Assembly: GCF_001949145.1 (NCBI RefSeq)
Contig: NW_019091383.1
Coordinates: 21,838-75,149, forward strand
Reading direction: 5' to 3'
DNA: 53,312 nucleotides
From: Acanthaster planci
Lineage: Eukaryota > Echinodermata > Asteroidea > Valvatida > Acanthasteridae
Shown in pieces: positions 36,501 through 52,799 of this stretch. The notes beneath the pieces are model-generated. The model was not told the DNA's origin and did no database searches. It worked only from the letters and a program-made list of their open reading frames with translations. The translations under genes and the position numbers were made by a program. The first letter of the stretch is position 1. The number at the start of each line of letters is the position of its first letter.

Positions 36501-39500
36501 AGTAAACCTGGATATTTTCCAAAAAGAAGCCGTGTATTAACTCTTCTGCTGCACATGCCAGCTTAAAAATGAATTTTTATAATTTATCATGATGCAAATC
36601 AGTCCCACAAGGTGTAAGTCCTTTAATTCATATCTGAATGGGCTCTCCTTTTTCCCACAAACTTTAAAATTAAAAAAACCAGTGCCTGTTTTCATTTAGC
36701 AACCTTCAGATAAAGACACTCCAGGAAATCTCCCTAAAATGTCAGGTGGTTGTAAGAAATACAGGGAATAGGAAAGAAAAAAGAAGTTTTCTGGTTCAGA
36801 AATGGAGAGTCAGTGTTTCTGTTCCATTTTCCGTGCCTTCTATCTGCTTAGACAGACAGACAGACGGACGGACGGACGGACGGACGGACGGACGGACGGA
36901 CGGACGAGGTTTTAACCAGGGTCATGTACGCATATGGTGCTTGCACAAAGACTGTACATTCAAACAGGAATTGGTCACACTGGCTCAGCACTTCCCACAC
37001 CATTTGTGCTTATCAGTTAGTTTTCATTTTTTATTGCTAAACTGAGTGCTTATTTTTCAAATGATAGGTGGGGGCCTTGCTGGAATGTCTGCAGCTTTGG
37101 ACCTGGCAGAGCGCGGGTACCAGGTGACGTTGCATGAAGCGGATAGTGCCTTAGGTGGGGTCTACCTACAATCCAAGCCAGTACAGAAACTTGGTCAGAC
37201 GTTCATCGTTGACAGAGGAATGCAAGGTTAATGTCTTCAATTTCCTTGTTTTCAAATCCTTTGTAGTAGATCGTTTAGCATTTTGCTTGATGGATGACCT
37301 CCTTTTAACCACAACAGTAACAGCAAAAGTGTTGGAGGAGCCTTCCCAGCAGCTTCCACTGTTAGGGGAAGAAAAAAAAAATCATGTTTCTCATCCCCGC
37401 CCTCTTCCTTTTTGGAGGCTGCCTGGATTTTTTCTAATTTTTTATTTTTGAAAAAAATAAAAGTAAAATAACACAGAAAAAGTCCACAAATTCATCAGAA
37501 AATAAATTCTTGCGAAATAAGTGAGTCAAAGTTTTCAGGATAGACTCTGGCAGTCACTATGGACACCACATAAATCGAGGCGCCATCGCAAAACACGTCT
37601 TTGTGAGAGTCTAGAGCAGGGCAAATTCACCGAAATCTGTCTGCAGATACTGTGACTGGTGTGGGACTCAAGTGCTTTTCAAGACAAATGGGTTAGGCTT
37701 GGTTTTCGGTTCCAGTCAGACCCTAGCATGCAGTTTGGAATGCTGTATCAAACGGCTGGAATCAGCAAAGCTGACGACTAAGCCTAATTCACTCGTTTCG
37801 AAAATGCCCTGAGCTCAGGGCCGAGCACGTGTTTAAAGAATTCACCCACGCGGCCGTAATCTGGTTCCCAATCCCATTTTCATTGATGCATTTGGACTTC
37901 GAAAATTGCAGGGGAGGGGGCGGGAAACAGTCTAGCATGGCCAATGTTTTCTGTCACTCATGCTCATCATAAGCCTGAATCTTGTTTTGTTTGGTTTCAT
38001 CAAAGCGCAAGTCAACAAACTTTTGTCAAACAATGATGGATACATTGTATGTCACAAGTCCAAAAGGTAAAGTCTTTGTTGTAGAAGAAATATAGACTCG
38101 CAAAAGTAAACTGACAAAATATAAAGAAAAAAAAATGCCTCAAATATTTTTAATCGATCTTCATATGTTTATGGAAAAACACAAACACATTTTTATTTAT
38201 AGCTTAGTGTGTACTCTTGTAGGTTTTGAGAGTTGACATTTTGTGCTTGATTTTATCTGTAAAATTACTCATCAAAAATAAATTTTGACTTTTGGCAGTT
38301 AAAGCAAATGCATCTAAATTGTTCATTGTAGACTAATACAACATTAAATGTCTTTCATTTTAACATGTCCTTGAACAGTGGAAACAGTAATGGTTGCAGG
38401 AAATTTTAAAATGGTGGCCGTCTTGAAAAAAATTAAAAGAAAACCTCCCTTCCTCCGTTTTTTCAGAAATCCAGACGAGAAACATGTTTTTATTTTACTT
38501 CGCCTTACCTTTTCTCAAGATAAAATATACTGCCCTGGGTCCCCTTCTCTTAAGTCTTTCTATCTTTCCCTTTTCTCTCCTTTAAATTGTTACCACAAAC
38601 CTTTCAGTCAGGCATGCAAGGTTTCCTCGAATCAGCCAATTTTCCCGTTTTTCACTCCACACTCATGCCATTGAAATATGAAAAACACTGCACAAAGTCT
38701 GGTGAAGATTGAAATTTCCTTGTTTTTTGGTCAAAGTCCAAGTTGCATGCCTGACCAGTTTAAACAGCTCGAAGGCTGGCCTGTGCGAACAAGTTACCCC
38801 GGTTTGTTCAGACAGACGTTGGCTTCAAGACAACTAATTCGCCAATTTTTTCAAGTAACTGTTTCATTATATGTAATTCTCATTCAGCCTGGTTCCACAA
38901 TTTCCACAATGCCTGGGACATGATCCGCCGACTCGGAGTTGAAGACAACTTCCGACGGTGGGAGGCCCATGACGTGGTCTACAGGAACTACAAGCCTGAG
39001 CGGATGTACAGTCATGGGATATTCCCACTCAATCTTGCTGGTAGGTCAGCTTTTTCTCCAAACTCAAAGAGCTGCCAGCGGCATGTTGACTTTGTCAGCA
39101 GCCTTTGTATGTCAGCTCTTGGCAAGCTTTTGCATAATTTGACTCTATTTTTTTACTTTTAAAGGTACTTCTGCCATGAGCAAATATGTCTCGCAGCTTG
39201 GCCCAGGAATAATAAGTTTCCTAGAGTTCCCTCTGATTGACCACATTACCAACCTATAACGTCGTTATTATTGACACGGTTCCTTGTTTTTTCAATGGAG
39301 ATCCAAAGTACATGTACACTTTCAAGTTGTTTGGAAGCTCTACGGGACACTGGGAATGCCTTGGGGATCATGTCCACTGGACTCTTTGCCACTGATTTGT
39401 ACAATTCAAAGAGTGTTGGTGGAGGGAACATCAAGGGAAGAAAGTGATATTTCCTGGCTCCTGTTGGCATCCCACGAAGCCTTTCAAAATTGAATTTCAG

Positions 39501-42500
39501 TGGCTTTGTTGGAAAAAATCTAATTGTACAAAAAGGGCCTTGTTTTAATGACTGCAGGCCCACAGGACCAAGCAATTACAACGTCACACTTGCCTTGGTG
39601 ATGGTTTTGTTCATGTGGGGAATATGGGACATTTGCAGCACCACTGCCCTTGCTAAGATCCCTTTTAGTCGAAGACCACGGACCTGCACAGTCTGCAGCT
39701 CTCTCCACTACTTGAATTCTGGGAGTTGGGATGATACAGTGGGCAAGAGGACAGACACCGTTTTGGTGGTTGATTAAAATCTAAAAGTAAATCAAAAAGT
39801 TTGTGGGCCTGACCTTTCAATTCTAGCAGAATCTTTCCCAAGGACAACGTGTCAAGGAAACAGTATTCTGACAAGAATGTAAGGAATCAACCAAGCATCG
39901 ATTATAGCAGGATAAAAGGAGATGGTTGAGTGACTAGAGAGTTCATGAATTCATTAATTTCCAGTAATGCTGACTTTGATGTCTGCCTCTCTATCTTCCA
40001 GGCATGATCTTCCGTAGCCCCAACCTCAACCTCCTGGAGATCCTGCTCTGGCTGCGCTGCGCCTGGGATTTCATCAACTACAACCACGACACCAACTTCA
40101 AGAGATGGGACTCTATCTCCTTCGGTAGGCTTCCCTGTCCTTTATACCTGCCATGTTGTCCACCCCCTACATCAATCAGTCCCCGCCCTTGATAGAAACA
40201 TTTACCCAACTTCAACACTCAACATAATCCTGTGTGTTGATGTTGACGTGTTTGGTGAATTTGAACCAGGACATTGCCTGCCATCCCTCAGCGCACCTAC
40301 ACCCGTCCCCCTCCGTCAGGAATGTGCGTTGGCACGATATGCAAACGAGATAGAGCCTGCTATAGGCAGATTTTACGTGAATGGAGTAGAGCACTTGTAA
40401 CTGATTTTACGTCCACATTGCCTCCATGTGCAATGCCATGTAGATGAGTACATGGACATGTTTGACATCCACCGAGGTTTCTATGACATCGTCCTGGAGC
40501 CAGGCATGAAAGCAAGCTACCAGGACAAGTCCACGTTCAGCGCTGCTGAGATGTTCCTCTTCTCTCACATGTTCTACGTTAGCAACCCTCAGGTATTGAC
40601 TCATCCAGCATCTTGGTATTCAACCATTTAGTTTCAGAAATGGTTGATGTCTTTTACTCTAAACTCCATTTTTGTCACTGCCTCTAAGTGGTTTGTTTCT
40701 ATTTGTGCTCATTCTGTCAAGATTTGTCAAAAGCAGGCTTGAATTCAGACTGGAGGTCTTTTGTTGGTCTTGTGAGGTAAAATGGTGTTAACCACTTGCT
40801 GCCCGGGGATCCGTTTTCGAGCACGTAGGCTTTATACACGGAGCTGGGGAACCCGAAATGGGACAAAGGGGACTGGGCCTTGTAACAAAAGACCGTACTC
40901 AGAACTAAAATCCAGGCTGCTGGGCATTACCAACATTTTTTCACTCTCAATAGTGGAGATAATCTAGCCTTGTTTTGAAACATTATACCATGGTTTGGGG
41001 CAATAGAGCAAACGGATTACCACCGGGGACAAAAGCGCTCCACCACCGCAGCGATGAGCCTCACAGCACTGCTGCATGCTAATCTGGCCCCATTGAAAAA
41101 AGGTCAGCAGTGCACTGTGCCAGGTTCGTGAACAAAAGAAAGTTATATAACACCGCACAATCGGGGCTCTTTTTACGAGGCTGCAAGCCTGGCTGAAATA
41201 CTTGGGCGTCTGTAGATTTTGTCTGTCAGACCAGGCCAGAGTGGCCACCAGACAGTAATTCGTGTGGGTGTAAACGTCCATCAATTGAAAGGATGAATTT
41301 TTGAAGAATTTTGACAACTGAAAATCTTGGAAAACTCCTGATTATGTGCACTGTTTTTTTCAAACCACTCGGCAGCAAGTGGTTAAAAAGCCTCAAATAC
41401 AACGCTGATTTTTGTATCAAGCCAAGGACCAACGATTAGTTTCCAAATTGAAATGAAGTTTTTTTTTTTCAGGCTGATTACCGAGACATTGCTAAGATGA
41501 ACCAAGCAACAGCTATCATCAACCCATGGGCTGACAAGCTACGATCTCTGGGTGTCAAGTATGATTTTCTTTTTAAATCTATAATTTAAAAAAAAGTTTC
41601 CAATACGGAACAAAGAAACTGATTTGTTTAAATTCTTTTTGTATTAAAGAATGGTAATGATTTCAAGTAGACATGTTCAATTTTTTTCACCAATAGAATT
41701 TTTTTCTGCTCAAGACAGTGTATTTTAAAAATCCCAGTGTTTATTTTTACCTCGCTGCAATAGCCTAGTAATAGTCAGAATTACTCCCCAATAATCTTTA
41801 TATCACATTTTAAATAATCAGTTCTAAATTTGACTCTAAATTTAACCCGGATTCTCAAAGAATTTCACAGATTCTTTTGCTTTTGCTTTTTTTTTCAGGA
41901 TTGAAATGGAATCAGCTGTTGAAAGTCTCATATTTGATAAAAAGGGCAAAATTGTTACAGACTCCAAACACCCATCGGAACATTATGATCATGTCATCTT
42001 AGCAGCAGGCCTCAACAGCACTAAAACAATCCTCAGGAATTCTCTCAAGCTCCTTGATGATTCTAAGGACAAATCCACCCACAACCGTCTGAGCAAGGTC
42101 CTTGAAAAACACCTCATGAAGTTGCCCCTGGCACCGCCCTTTAAGGTCCTGACGGTGTGGTTCGATAAACGCCTTGAGAGCAAATACAACCCAGACATCG
42201 TTCAGACCCCGAGCTTTCCACCAATTACTATCATCACTCAGTATCACAAGATCAGGGAGGATTATGCCCAGTGGGCCAATCAGAGCGGAGGATCTGTCCT
42301 GGCATTCCTAATGTTCGCCTGGGAACACGGGGAGGTGGCGGACGACAAGTTGTGGAACTTCATAGCCCCAACCGTGAGGGAGATCTTTCCGGAAATCTTC
42401 CAGAGGGGGTTCAAAGTTCTTGCGTATCATGTCGACGGTTCGGCAACCTACCCATCTTACGAGAAGGGATTGGCAAAATATCGGCCGACTGTAACCTTCC

Positions 42501-42694
42501 CAAAAGAGTGTGGCTTTCCAAATCTTCTCTTTGCAGGTAATTGGCTCCATGCCAACTACCCTACAGCACTAATAGAGCGGCCCATAGCAACCGGGCGGGA
42601 AGCCGCCAATCAGATTCTTTTATCTGACCACGTGAGGCAGTCCTCCCTAATTGTGACAGACTCCCATGGCCCGGGATTTTTTCAATACATGTAG
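33499..42694 (+). CDS. FAD-dependent oxidoreductase, carotenoid desaturase / isorenieratene synthase-like, 8 exons
   Basis: Exons 33499-33532, 35041-35160, 37068-37226, 38888-39040, 40002-40124, 40444-40592, 41473-41558, 41899-42694 join in phase into 539 residues. Residues 5-22 (VIGIVFVAVIVTVLVGIP) form an uncleaved N-terminal membrane anchor. Residues 48-57 (VLIIGGGLAG) are the GxGxxG FAD-binding turn, with Glu75 at the end of strand 2 (TLHEADSALGG). Residues about 486-515 (FAGNWLHANYPTALIERP, then ATGREAANQIL) are the C-terminal FAD motif of the amine-oxidase/phytoene-desaturase superfamily. DRGMQAWFHNFH, PLNLAGMIFRSPNL and STFSAAEMFLFSHMFY align best, from memory, with bacterial isorenieratene synthase (CrtU) and related carotene desaturases. 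The substrate is unknown; an isoprenoid or carotenoid is inference. Eight exons and conserved animal neighbours rule out bacterial contamination. Confidence 0.88.
33533..35040. other. intron 1 of the FAD oxidoreductase gene
   Basis: AT-rich, with no ORF of interest and no clear transposon ends. Confidence 0.6.
35041..35160 (+). CDS. FAD oxidoreductase exon 2 (residues 12-51)
   Basis: After TTGCTTGTAG, before GTAAGC. Completes the membrane segment (VAVIVTVLVGIP), then a Pro-rich linker PKSPRTIPPANPDDPERLR and VVKKVLII, the first strand of the FAD fold. Confidence 0.9.
35893..35943. other. assembly gap (51 N)
   Basis: Run of N inside intron 2 of the FAD oxidoreductase gene. Flanks carry GTGAGGTT(T/C)- and GGCAGGTTT-type repeats, so a collapsed repeat is likely. 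No coding sequence is lost as far as the exon phases show. Confidence 0.95.
36851..36906. repeat. (GACA)n/(GACG)n microsatellite
   Basis: About 14 tetranucleotide units, GACA turning into GACG, in intron 2 of the FAD oxidoreductase gene. Confidence 0.95.
37068..37226 (+). CDS. FAD oxidoreductase exon 3 (residues 52-104)
   Basis: Encodes GGGLAGMSAALDLAERGYQV, the FAD-binding turn and helix, then TLHEADSALGG and TFIVDRGMQ. Donor GTTAAT. Confidence 0.95.
37227..38887. other. intron 3 of the FAD oxidoreductase gene
   Basis: No gene seen; A-runs near 37370 and 37450. Plus-strand ORFs at 38378-38674 and 38678-38923 have no motifs and are not required by the exon phases. Confidence 0.55.
38888..39040 (+). 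CDS. FAD oxidoreductase exon 4 (residues 105-155)
   Basis: Encodes AWFHNFHNAWDMIRRLGVED and then NFRRWEAHDVVYRNYKPERM. Joins in phase to VDRGMQ of exon 3, matching the RG(F/M)HAFF block of carotene desaturases. Confidence 0.92.
39041..40001. other. intron 4 of the FAD oxidoreductase gene
   Basis: No gene seen. ORFs of about 60-110 codons on both strands (39246-39777) overlap one another and lack motifs; exons 4 and 5 join without them. Confidence 0.55.
40002..40124 (+). CDS. FAD oxidoreductase exon 5 (residues 156-196)
   Basis: Encodes GMIFRSPNLNLLEILLWLRC then AWDFINYNHDTNFKRWDSIS. Acceptor CTTCCAG, donor GTAGGC, phase 1 at both ends. Confidence 0.92.
40444..40592 (+). CDS. FAD oxidoreductase exon 6 (residues 197-246)
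   Basis: Encodes DEYMDMFDIHRGFYDIVLEP, then TFSAAEMFLFSHMFYVSNPQ. The acceptor (CCATGTAG) has a weak pyrimidine tract, but phase and homology support it. Confidence 0.88.
40788..41386. mobile_element. piggyBac-like MITE with TTAA ends
   Basis: TTAACCACTTGCTGCC at 40788 and its inverse GGCAGCAAGTGGTTAA ending at 41386. Both ends carry the TTAA tetranucleotide that piggyBac elements duplicate, flanking CC...GG termini. About 600 bases, no transposase ORF. It lies in intron 6 of the FAD oxidoreductase gene. Confidence 0.75.
41473..41558 (+). CDS. FAD oxidoreductase exon 7 (residues 247-274)
   Basis: Encodes ADYRDIAKMNQATAIINPWA then DKLRSLGV, the helix before the second FAD-domain strand. Acceptor with a long T-run; donor GTATGA, phase 2. 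Confidence 0.92.
41899..42694 (+). CDS. FAD oxidoreductase exon 8 (residues 275-539)
   Basis: Large terminal exon: KIEMESAVESLIFDKKGKIV, DHVILAAGLNSTK (the ATG/GADxVI-like FAD strand), the substrate domain, and the C-terminal FAD motif at FAGNWLHANY. Ends FFQYM with TAG at 42692-42694. An acceptor-donor-like string (CTTTGCAG|GTAATT at 42529-42542) falls inside the coding frame. Confidence 0.95.
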
Positions 42695-43049
42695 CAGAAT
42701 TCATGTAAGTGAATTTAATTTTGAACAATTTTTACGCCTGTAGATATTCTAATGAAGTAATGTATACCGTAGAGGTTTTGGACATTTTTGCAAGTGTTTT
42801 CCTTTTATGTTGTGGATATTTTCCAGATTTCCTCAATAGCACAGAAACTTTTTGGAGGTGTGAAAGGGAATTACAAACTCCTTTTAGTGTGAAGTTGTTT
42901 TGAAACCGATGTGGTTAGTTGATCTTGCCAAAATTTGACTAGTTTAGCCTACAAGTGTTTTTAAGTGTTCACTAACGTCAGTCTCTCGTTCGTATTACAC
43001 GTATTTCCATAAAACTAAGTATTGTGAAATTTCTCCTGCCTTAAGGGAA

Positions 43050-43055
43050 AATAAA
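43050..43055 (+). promoter_or_regulatory. candidate polyadenylation signal of the FAD oxidoreductase gene
   Basis: AATAAA about 355 bases after the TAG stop, followed within 20 bases by a TTAAACAGGTGTG stretch. The first canonical signal downstream of the gene. Confidence 0.55.
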
Positions 43056-46000
43056 GCATAGAACATTAAACAGGTGTGAGTGGCCAGTAAAAATCAAAGC
43101 TGAAAATAGCTAGCAAAAAGCTGAAATGTTGAAGGTTCCTGTACTTTTTTTGTTCAAACCAGGTGTACAAAAAAACTGAAATTCAGGGTCAACATCTAAA
43201 CAAATAAGAAGCTTGAATCAGCTAAAAAAAGCGGACTTCTCACACCCTTGATTAAATAAATAAGCATGAACTACATGACGAGATACATTGAGCAGAAATT
43301 CTTATCCTGACATGTTGAAACGCTGCACCTTTATACAATCACAGGGAGAAATACAATTCCCTACATGTTCACTAGGCATAACAACCACTAATAACTTATT
43401 CTTGTGCCAAATATTAATACAAACATGCAAGTTTTGACGCAAATTTGACCCGACAATAACTTGAGCAATGAGCCATTCTTAGACTGGGTCAAATGTAATC
43501 ACTTTTGAATGCACACAATGTACCTATTCTAAACCCTTTCTTCGTTTACAAAAAAAAAAACCTACTGTCGGTCTAGAATGTCAGTCATTCAGCGTAAGTG
43601 CTTATCCTGCTCACTTTTTATGCAAATTACATATTATATATGCACATAATTACACCCACACAATACTGGAAAGGCCACCTTGTTGATTGTCTCTTCAAAC
43701 ACTACCAACTTCCACTTTTGGAACACAACAGCAAGTGAAAGGACGTCACATTGATATTGAAAGAGAAATTGTCCATGCCCTCTGGTTTGATGTAAGGACT
43801 GGAATATAACACAGGTCTAAAATCAAGCGGATTCTTCCAGGAATTTTTCAAAACGGAGTTCCCAAACAAGGAAAACTACACTTTCTTCAACTGCCGTACA
43901 CCGAGACATTTACAGTTAAAACTTTTGCACATCTTTTACACTACTTCGTCTCCTGAACAACCACCTTTTCTCACGGTATATCTCCCCCTTGACATTGAAT
44001 CATCCATGCATTACATGGTGGAATATACAGCTATTGCATTACAAAAATATTTCAACTTGAGCATAAAGCTTATGAGTTATTTATACAGGATTTAAATATT
44101 CTATGTACTTTGTAATTACATCGCGACAAGTTGGTTTCGGAGTTACAGGGGTGGACTCGCATGCCTACGTTTTTCCTCTCAGCATTAATTTGGTAACGAG
44201 TCTTGTAATAACAGCAACGACCATATCCTCAAACTAGGAGGGGCCATCTTTTTTAGAGGGGGAATTCCCCAATAAAAATGGTATATAAAGGTGGAGCATA
44301 ATTGTTTGATTCAGAAATCTGGTAGGCAATTATTTGATAAAATACTGTGAAAACAGCACTATTTTACAATTTTACACTTGATTCAACACCATCTAGTTGC
44401 GGTGGAATGTGTTGGTGGTAAAGCAACAATTTTTATGAGGTGGTTTCTGATACAGAGAATTATGTATTTTCACACTTCATTAAATAGCACTGCATGGCAT
44501 TTTTGCCTGCCAGTAAACGGCCATTAGTTTTCTGAACTACAACCTTTTTATATCCTGCATGATCACATACACAGAAACCTGTGTGATACTTCTTGGTCAA
44601 ATCAATGAAAGGTCACTGGCATATTGTCAGTAAGCTAAACAGGAGGGCACATTTTTGCACTATCCACTTCAATATAACACCAACCGGTGCGGGAAAATTA
44701 GCATCAGGTGGATTACAGATATATTTAAATACATTAACTTCTGCCCTTTCTCTATTTGTCACTAAATAATCATTACTCAAGTCAGTTTTCTTAATTAAAT
44801 AACATTCATCATGCAGAAAGAGAAAAGTCGCAGTGTTTGTTACCCTAATTGTATAAAAAGCTACTTCAACACATGAAAGCCCCCTCCTCTTGCTATGAAA
44901 CTAACAATTCCTGAACAACCTCAAAAAACCAGAAAACAAGGGACAATTCTAACAATCTAAGGTTAAGGCTGTGCCGCTAAAAGTGCACAGTGCCCTCTAC
45001 AGTCAAGAACTGGGTTAATCCTCGCAAGTCATAAATACATGAAATGCAAACTACATTAACTGCTTTGGTTTACCCGATTTCGCTCCGAACCCTTCTATTT
45101 ATACAAGACGTATCCGCACTGTGTCATTCACAGTGCGATACGTCACAAGACAGGGAAAAAACTTTCTTAAAATTGGCAAGGACTGATTTTTCACACGAGA
45201 ATGTGTAAGTAAAAATGCAAAAACAAAAAAAAAAGCTTCATGAGCAAAGTTGGACTTTCAAATCTGGGAACAATTTGTGAGTATTCTTAAGAGCAGTAAC
45301 AAGCCATTTGCAAGTTAAATTTGAGTAAAAACTGGTACACTGAGTTCTTTAAATTCATGCGAACCTAACGACTTGAATTCTCCATACTTACACCATTGTT
45401 GCTATACCTCATGATTCAAGGCAAGCATTTGCTTAGTTACATAAGAAGTGCCTTGCAACAATACACCGTTCTCAATGGATAAGAACGGCATAAAGGAACC
45501 AGTCTATTCCAGAGGTTGCTATGCAAAAGCTTGCCCCGGATCACGAGGTATAGCAACAGTGTCTTTAGTCCGAGGAATTTAAATCGTTATGTTTATGTGC
45601 AGTCAGATAACTCAGTGCACCAGATTTTATTCAAATTTAACTCGCGATTGGCTCATTGTGAGCACACCACAATAAATGTTTGCAATTGTGACTTTGTAAT
45701 GAACTATGCCAACTTTTTTCACTTTTCCTCTTCTCTCCATTGCAATATAAATGGGTGATCTATGTAGTACAAAGGCAGATATATTGTTAGCATTTGAGTG
45801 TCCGCTAAAGTTTTACCTCTACAATTGATTACTTCAATGTACATGTTTAAGTATTCTGACGAGCTCCCAGTCTTTGTAGCCATGTACCTCCGACCTAAAG
45901 GAAGTTTTGAAAAACTCTGATCCAAGTATGGATCACATAACAAGTTGATACTTGGTAAGTTTTTAATATGATGTGAAAATGAGGCAGTCTCCCGATAACA

Positions 46001-47138
46001 GAGCGTACTGTCTGCAATGTTGAGTCCACTGGTTCTCTTCAGCGTATCATTCACAAAAGAGATCTGCTTGGTAATGATGCAAAATATTCATCTCCTTGCT
46101 GCATCCAACATGCAGACTTCAAAAGTCATATTTACACTTGTTTTGGTAAAGTGTCGGGAGCTGCCTCTTCAATCAATCAATAAACCAATCAATCACCAAT
46201 TAATAAATCAAATGGATTACTAAATTATAGTTGCTGCTCTTTGAGTATTGCTACCAGTAAACGGTGAATACAATCAATCAATAAAACAAATATTACACTT
46301 GATTTTTCTTGGAATAAATTTGAATATCTTTGATTTCTGTCTTCAAAATAAATTATGTAATCAGTTATTTGTTATAAAAGATTTTCTGTACTAGTGATAT
46401 ATATATATTAGCCAACAATAAAATTAGATTTCTTGGTTTCTTGATTTCTGCATCTTACATAGATGAATATTTGTATAATTTCTGGAAATATAAATCTACA
46501 ATCTGACAGATAAATATATATTCATATATTTGACTACTTTGCTAGTATAACATACATGTACATAGGACACGGATAACATTTACTACAAGGATATTTAATC
46601 ACATGATTTTAGCCACAAAGTCACGGCAGTAAGATATTCTTCAATCTTCATATAGAGAATTTTTATTATTTACAACTTTCCTTAATGAATTAGCATTGCT
46701 TATATCAATTAAAAAAGACAAGAGCAAGAATAAAACCTCTGCAAGAATAGATGTGATACCCACAGTTTTCTCACGAAAGAGGAATTGCACATCTCCTAGT
46801 TCTTCAACTACTTCACAACAGCTGCTGGATACCCTAAAAAAAAATCTATATTGCAACAGGAAGTCTGTGCTTTATGGAAATGATGCAATAAATGCAGTTG
46901 TTAATATTCACCTGGAATATTCACATTGGTCATGCCAATACATTTTGGTGGACTGGTTTGGATGGTCTATTCAACGTCACTGTGGACATCACTGCTTCAC
47001 ATCACAATGCCGGACGCAAGACCAGCCACAAGGCCGGACACAAGACTTTCTGTCGGTCCCACTCCAGAACCATAATGAAAAAGGAATATAATGTTTTTAT
47101 GGAAGTTCATAGCTTGTGACTTGAATTCTGACTGGATG

Positions 47139-47408
47139 TCTTGTGATGGTCTTGTGTTGATCTTGTGATGGTCTTGTGTTGATCTTGTGATGGTCTTGTG
47201 TTGATCTTGCGATGGTCTTGTGTTAATCTTGTGATGGTCTTGTGATAATCTTGTGGTGGTCATGTGATGGTCTTGTGATGGTCTTGTGATGGTCTTGTGG
47301 TGGTCTTGTGATGGTCTTGTGGTGGTCATGTGATGGTCTTGTGGTGGTCTTGTGATGGTCTTGTGGTGGTCATGTGATGGTCTTGTGGTGGTCTTGTGAT
47401 GGTCTTAT
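47139..47408. repeat. 11-bp minisatellite TCTTGTGATGG
   Basis: About 24 tandem copies of TCTTGTGATGG and variants (TCTTGTGTTGA, TCTTGTGGTGG, TCATGTGATGG). The left part alternates two unit types as a 22-base higher-order repeat; the right part becomes GGTGG/GATGG alternation. It probably lies in the 3' UTR or downstream of the rabphilin-like gene. ORFs across it merely read the repeat. Confidence 0.95.
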
Positions 47409-47835
47409 AAGGGTTTCAGCTGATCCTGGGTGTGATTTGGTTATTGGCTAGAATTATTTCATGTATGTTTGGATATTAGAAAATTAACAGCAAAATGTGA
47501 GAGTTGCAAGTCTTTTGTGTGAGCTGTTAAAACTTGTTGTAACCGTTCTACAACATTTTGTCAAATCAAACCAGCCACTAGGAAACTGCTCGTCAGAAAG
47601 TGTACCACATCGGCACATTTTTAAGCAACAAGCTTTGTCCTTTTGTAACTGATTCATGAAGCTGCAGGCTCTTTGAATGTACAATTTAAACTTAAAATTG
47701 TGTCCATGAAAGCTGTTCAGATTGGTATTTAAACCTTGCCTCCATTACAAATAAAGATCTTGAATTTGAAACTTCACAAACCAAGAACCGTTACGCTAGA
47801 ACCTCCACACATGCCTACTACTGGCCACTCTGTCT

Positions 47836-52799
<4,964 letters not shown>

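Larger units (their letters stand above)
35161..37067. other. intron 2 of the FAD oxidoreductase gene
   Basis: Contains the assembly gap and the GACG microsatellite. No additional exon is needed, since exons 2 and 3 join in phase across the GGGLAG turn. Confidence 0.6.
42695..47835. other. intergenic region between two convergent genes
   Basis: Holds the 3' UTR of the FAD gene on the left and presumably that of the rabphilin-like gene on the right (a minus-strand AATAAA lies at 46662-46667). Also CAAT-rich patches at about 46170-46215 and a short TA run near 46400. No gene was seen; the ORFs 45719-46054 and 46696-47091 lack motifs. Confidence 0.5.

Noticed and set aside
39246-39575. 109-codon minus-strand ORF in the FAD gene
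   Set aside because: Intronic, no motif, overlaps plus-strand ORFs; exons 4 and 5 join in phase without it.
46997-47329. Minus-strand ORF with repeated HHKTITRPSQD-like units
   Set aside because: It only reads the 11-bp minisatellite, which is open in every frame because 11 is not a multiple of 3; no start context or homology.
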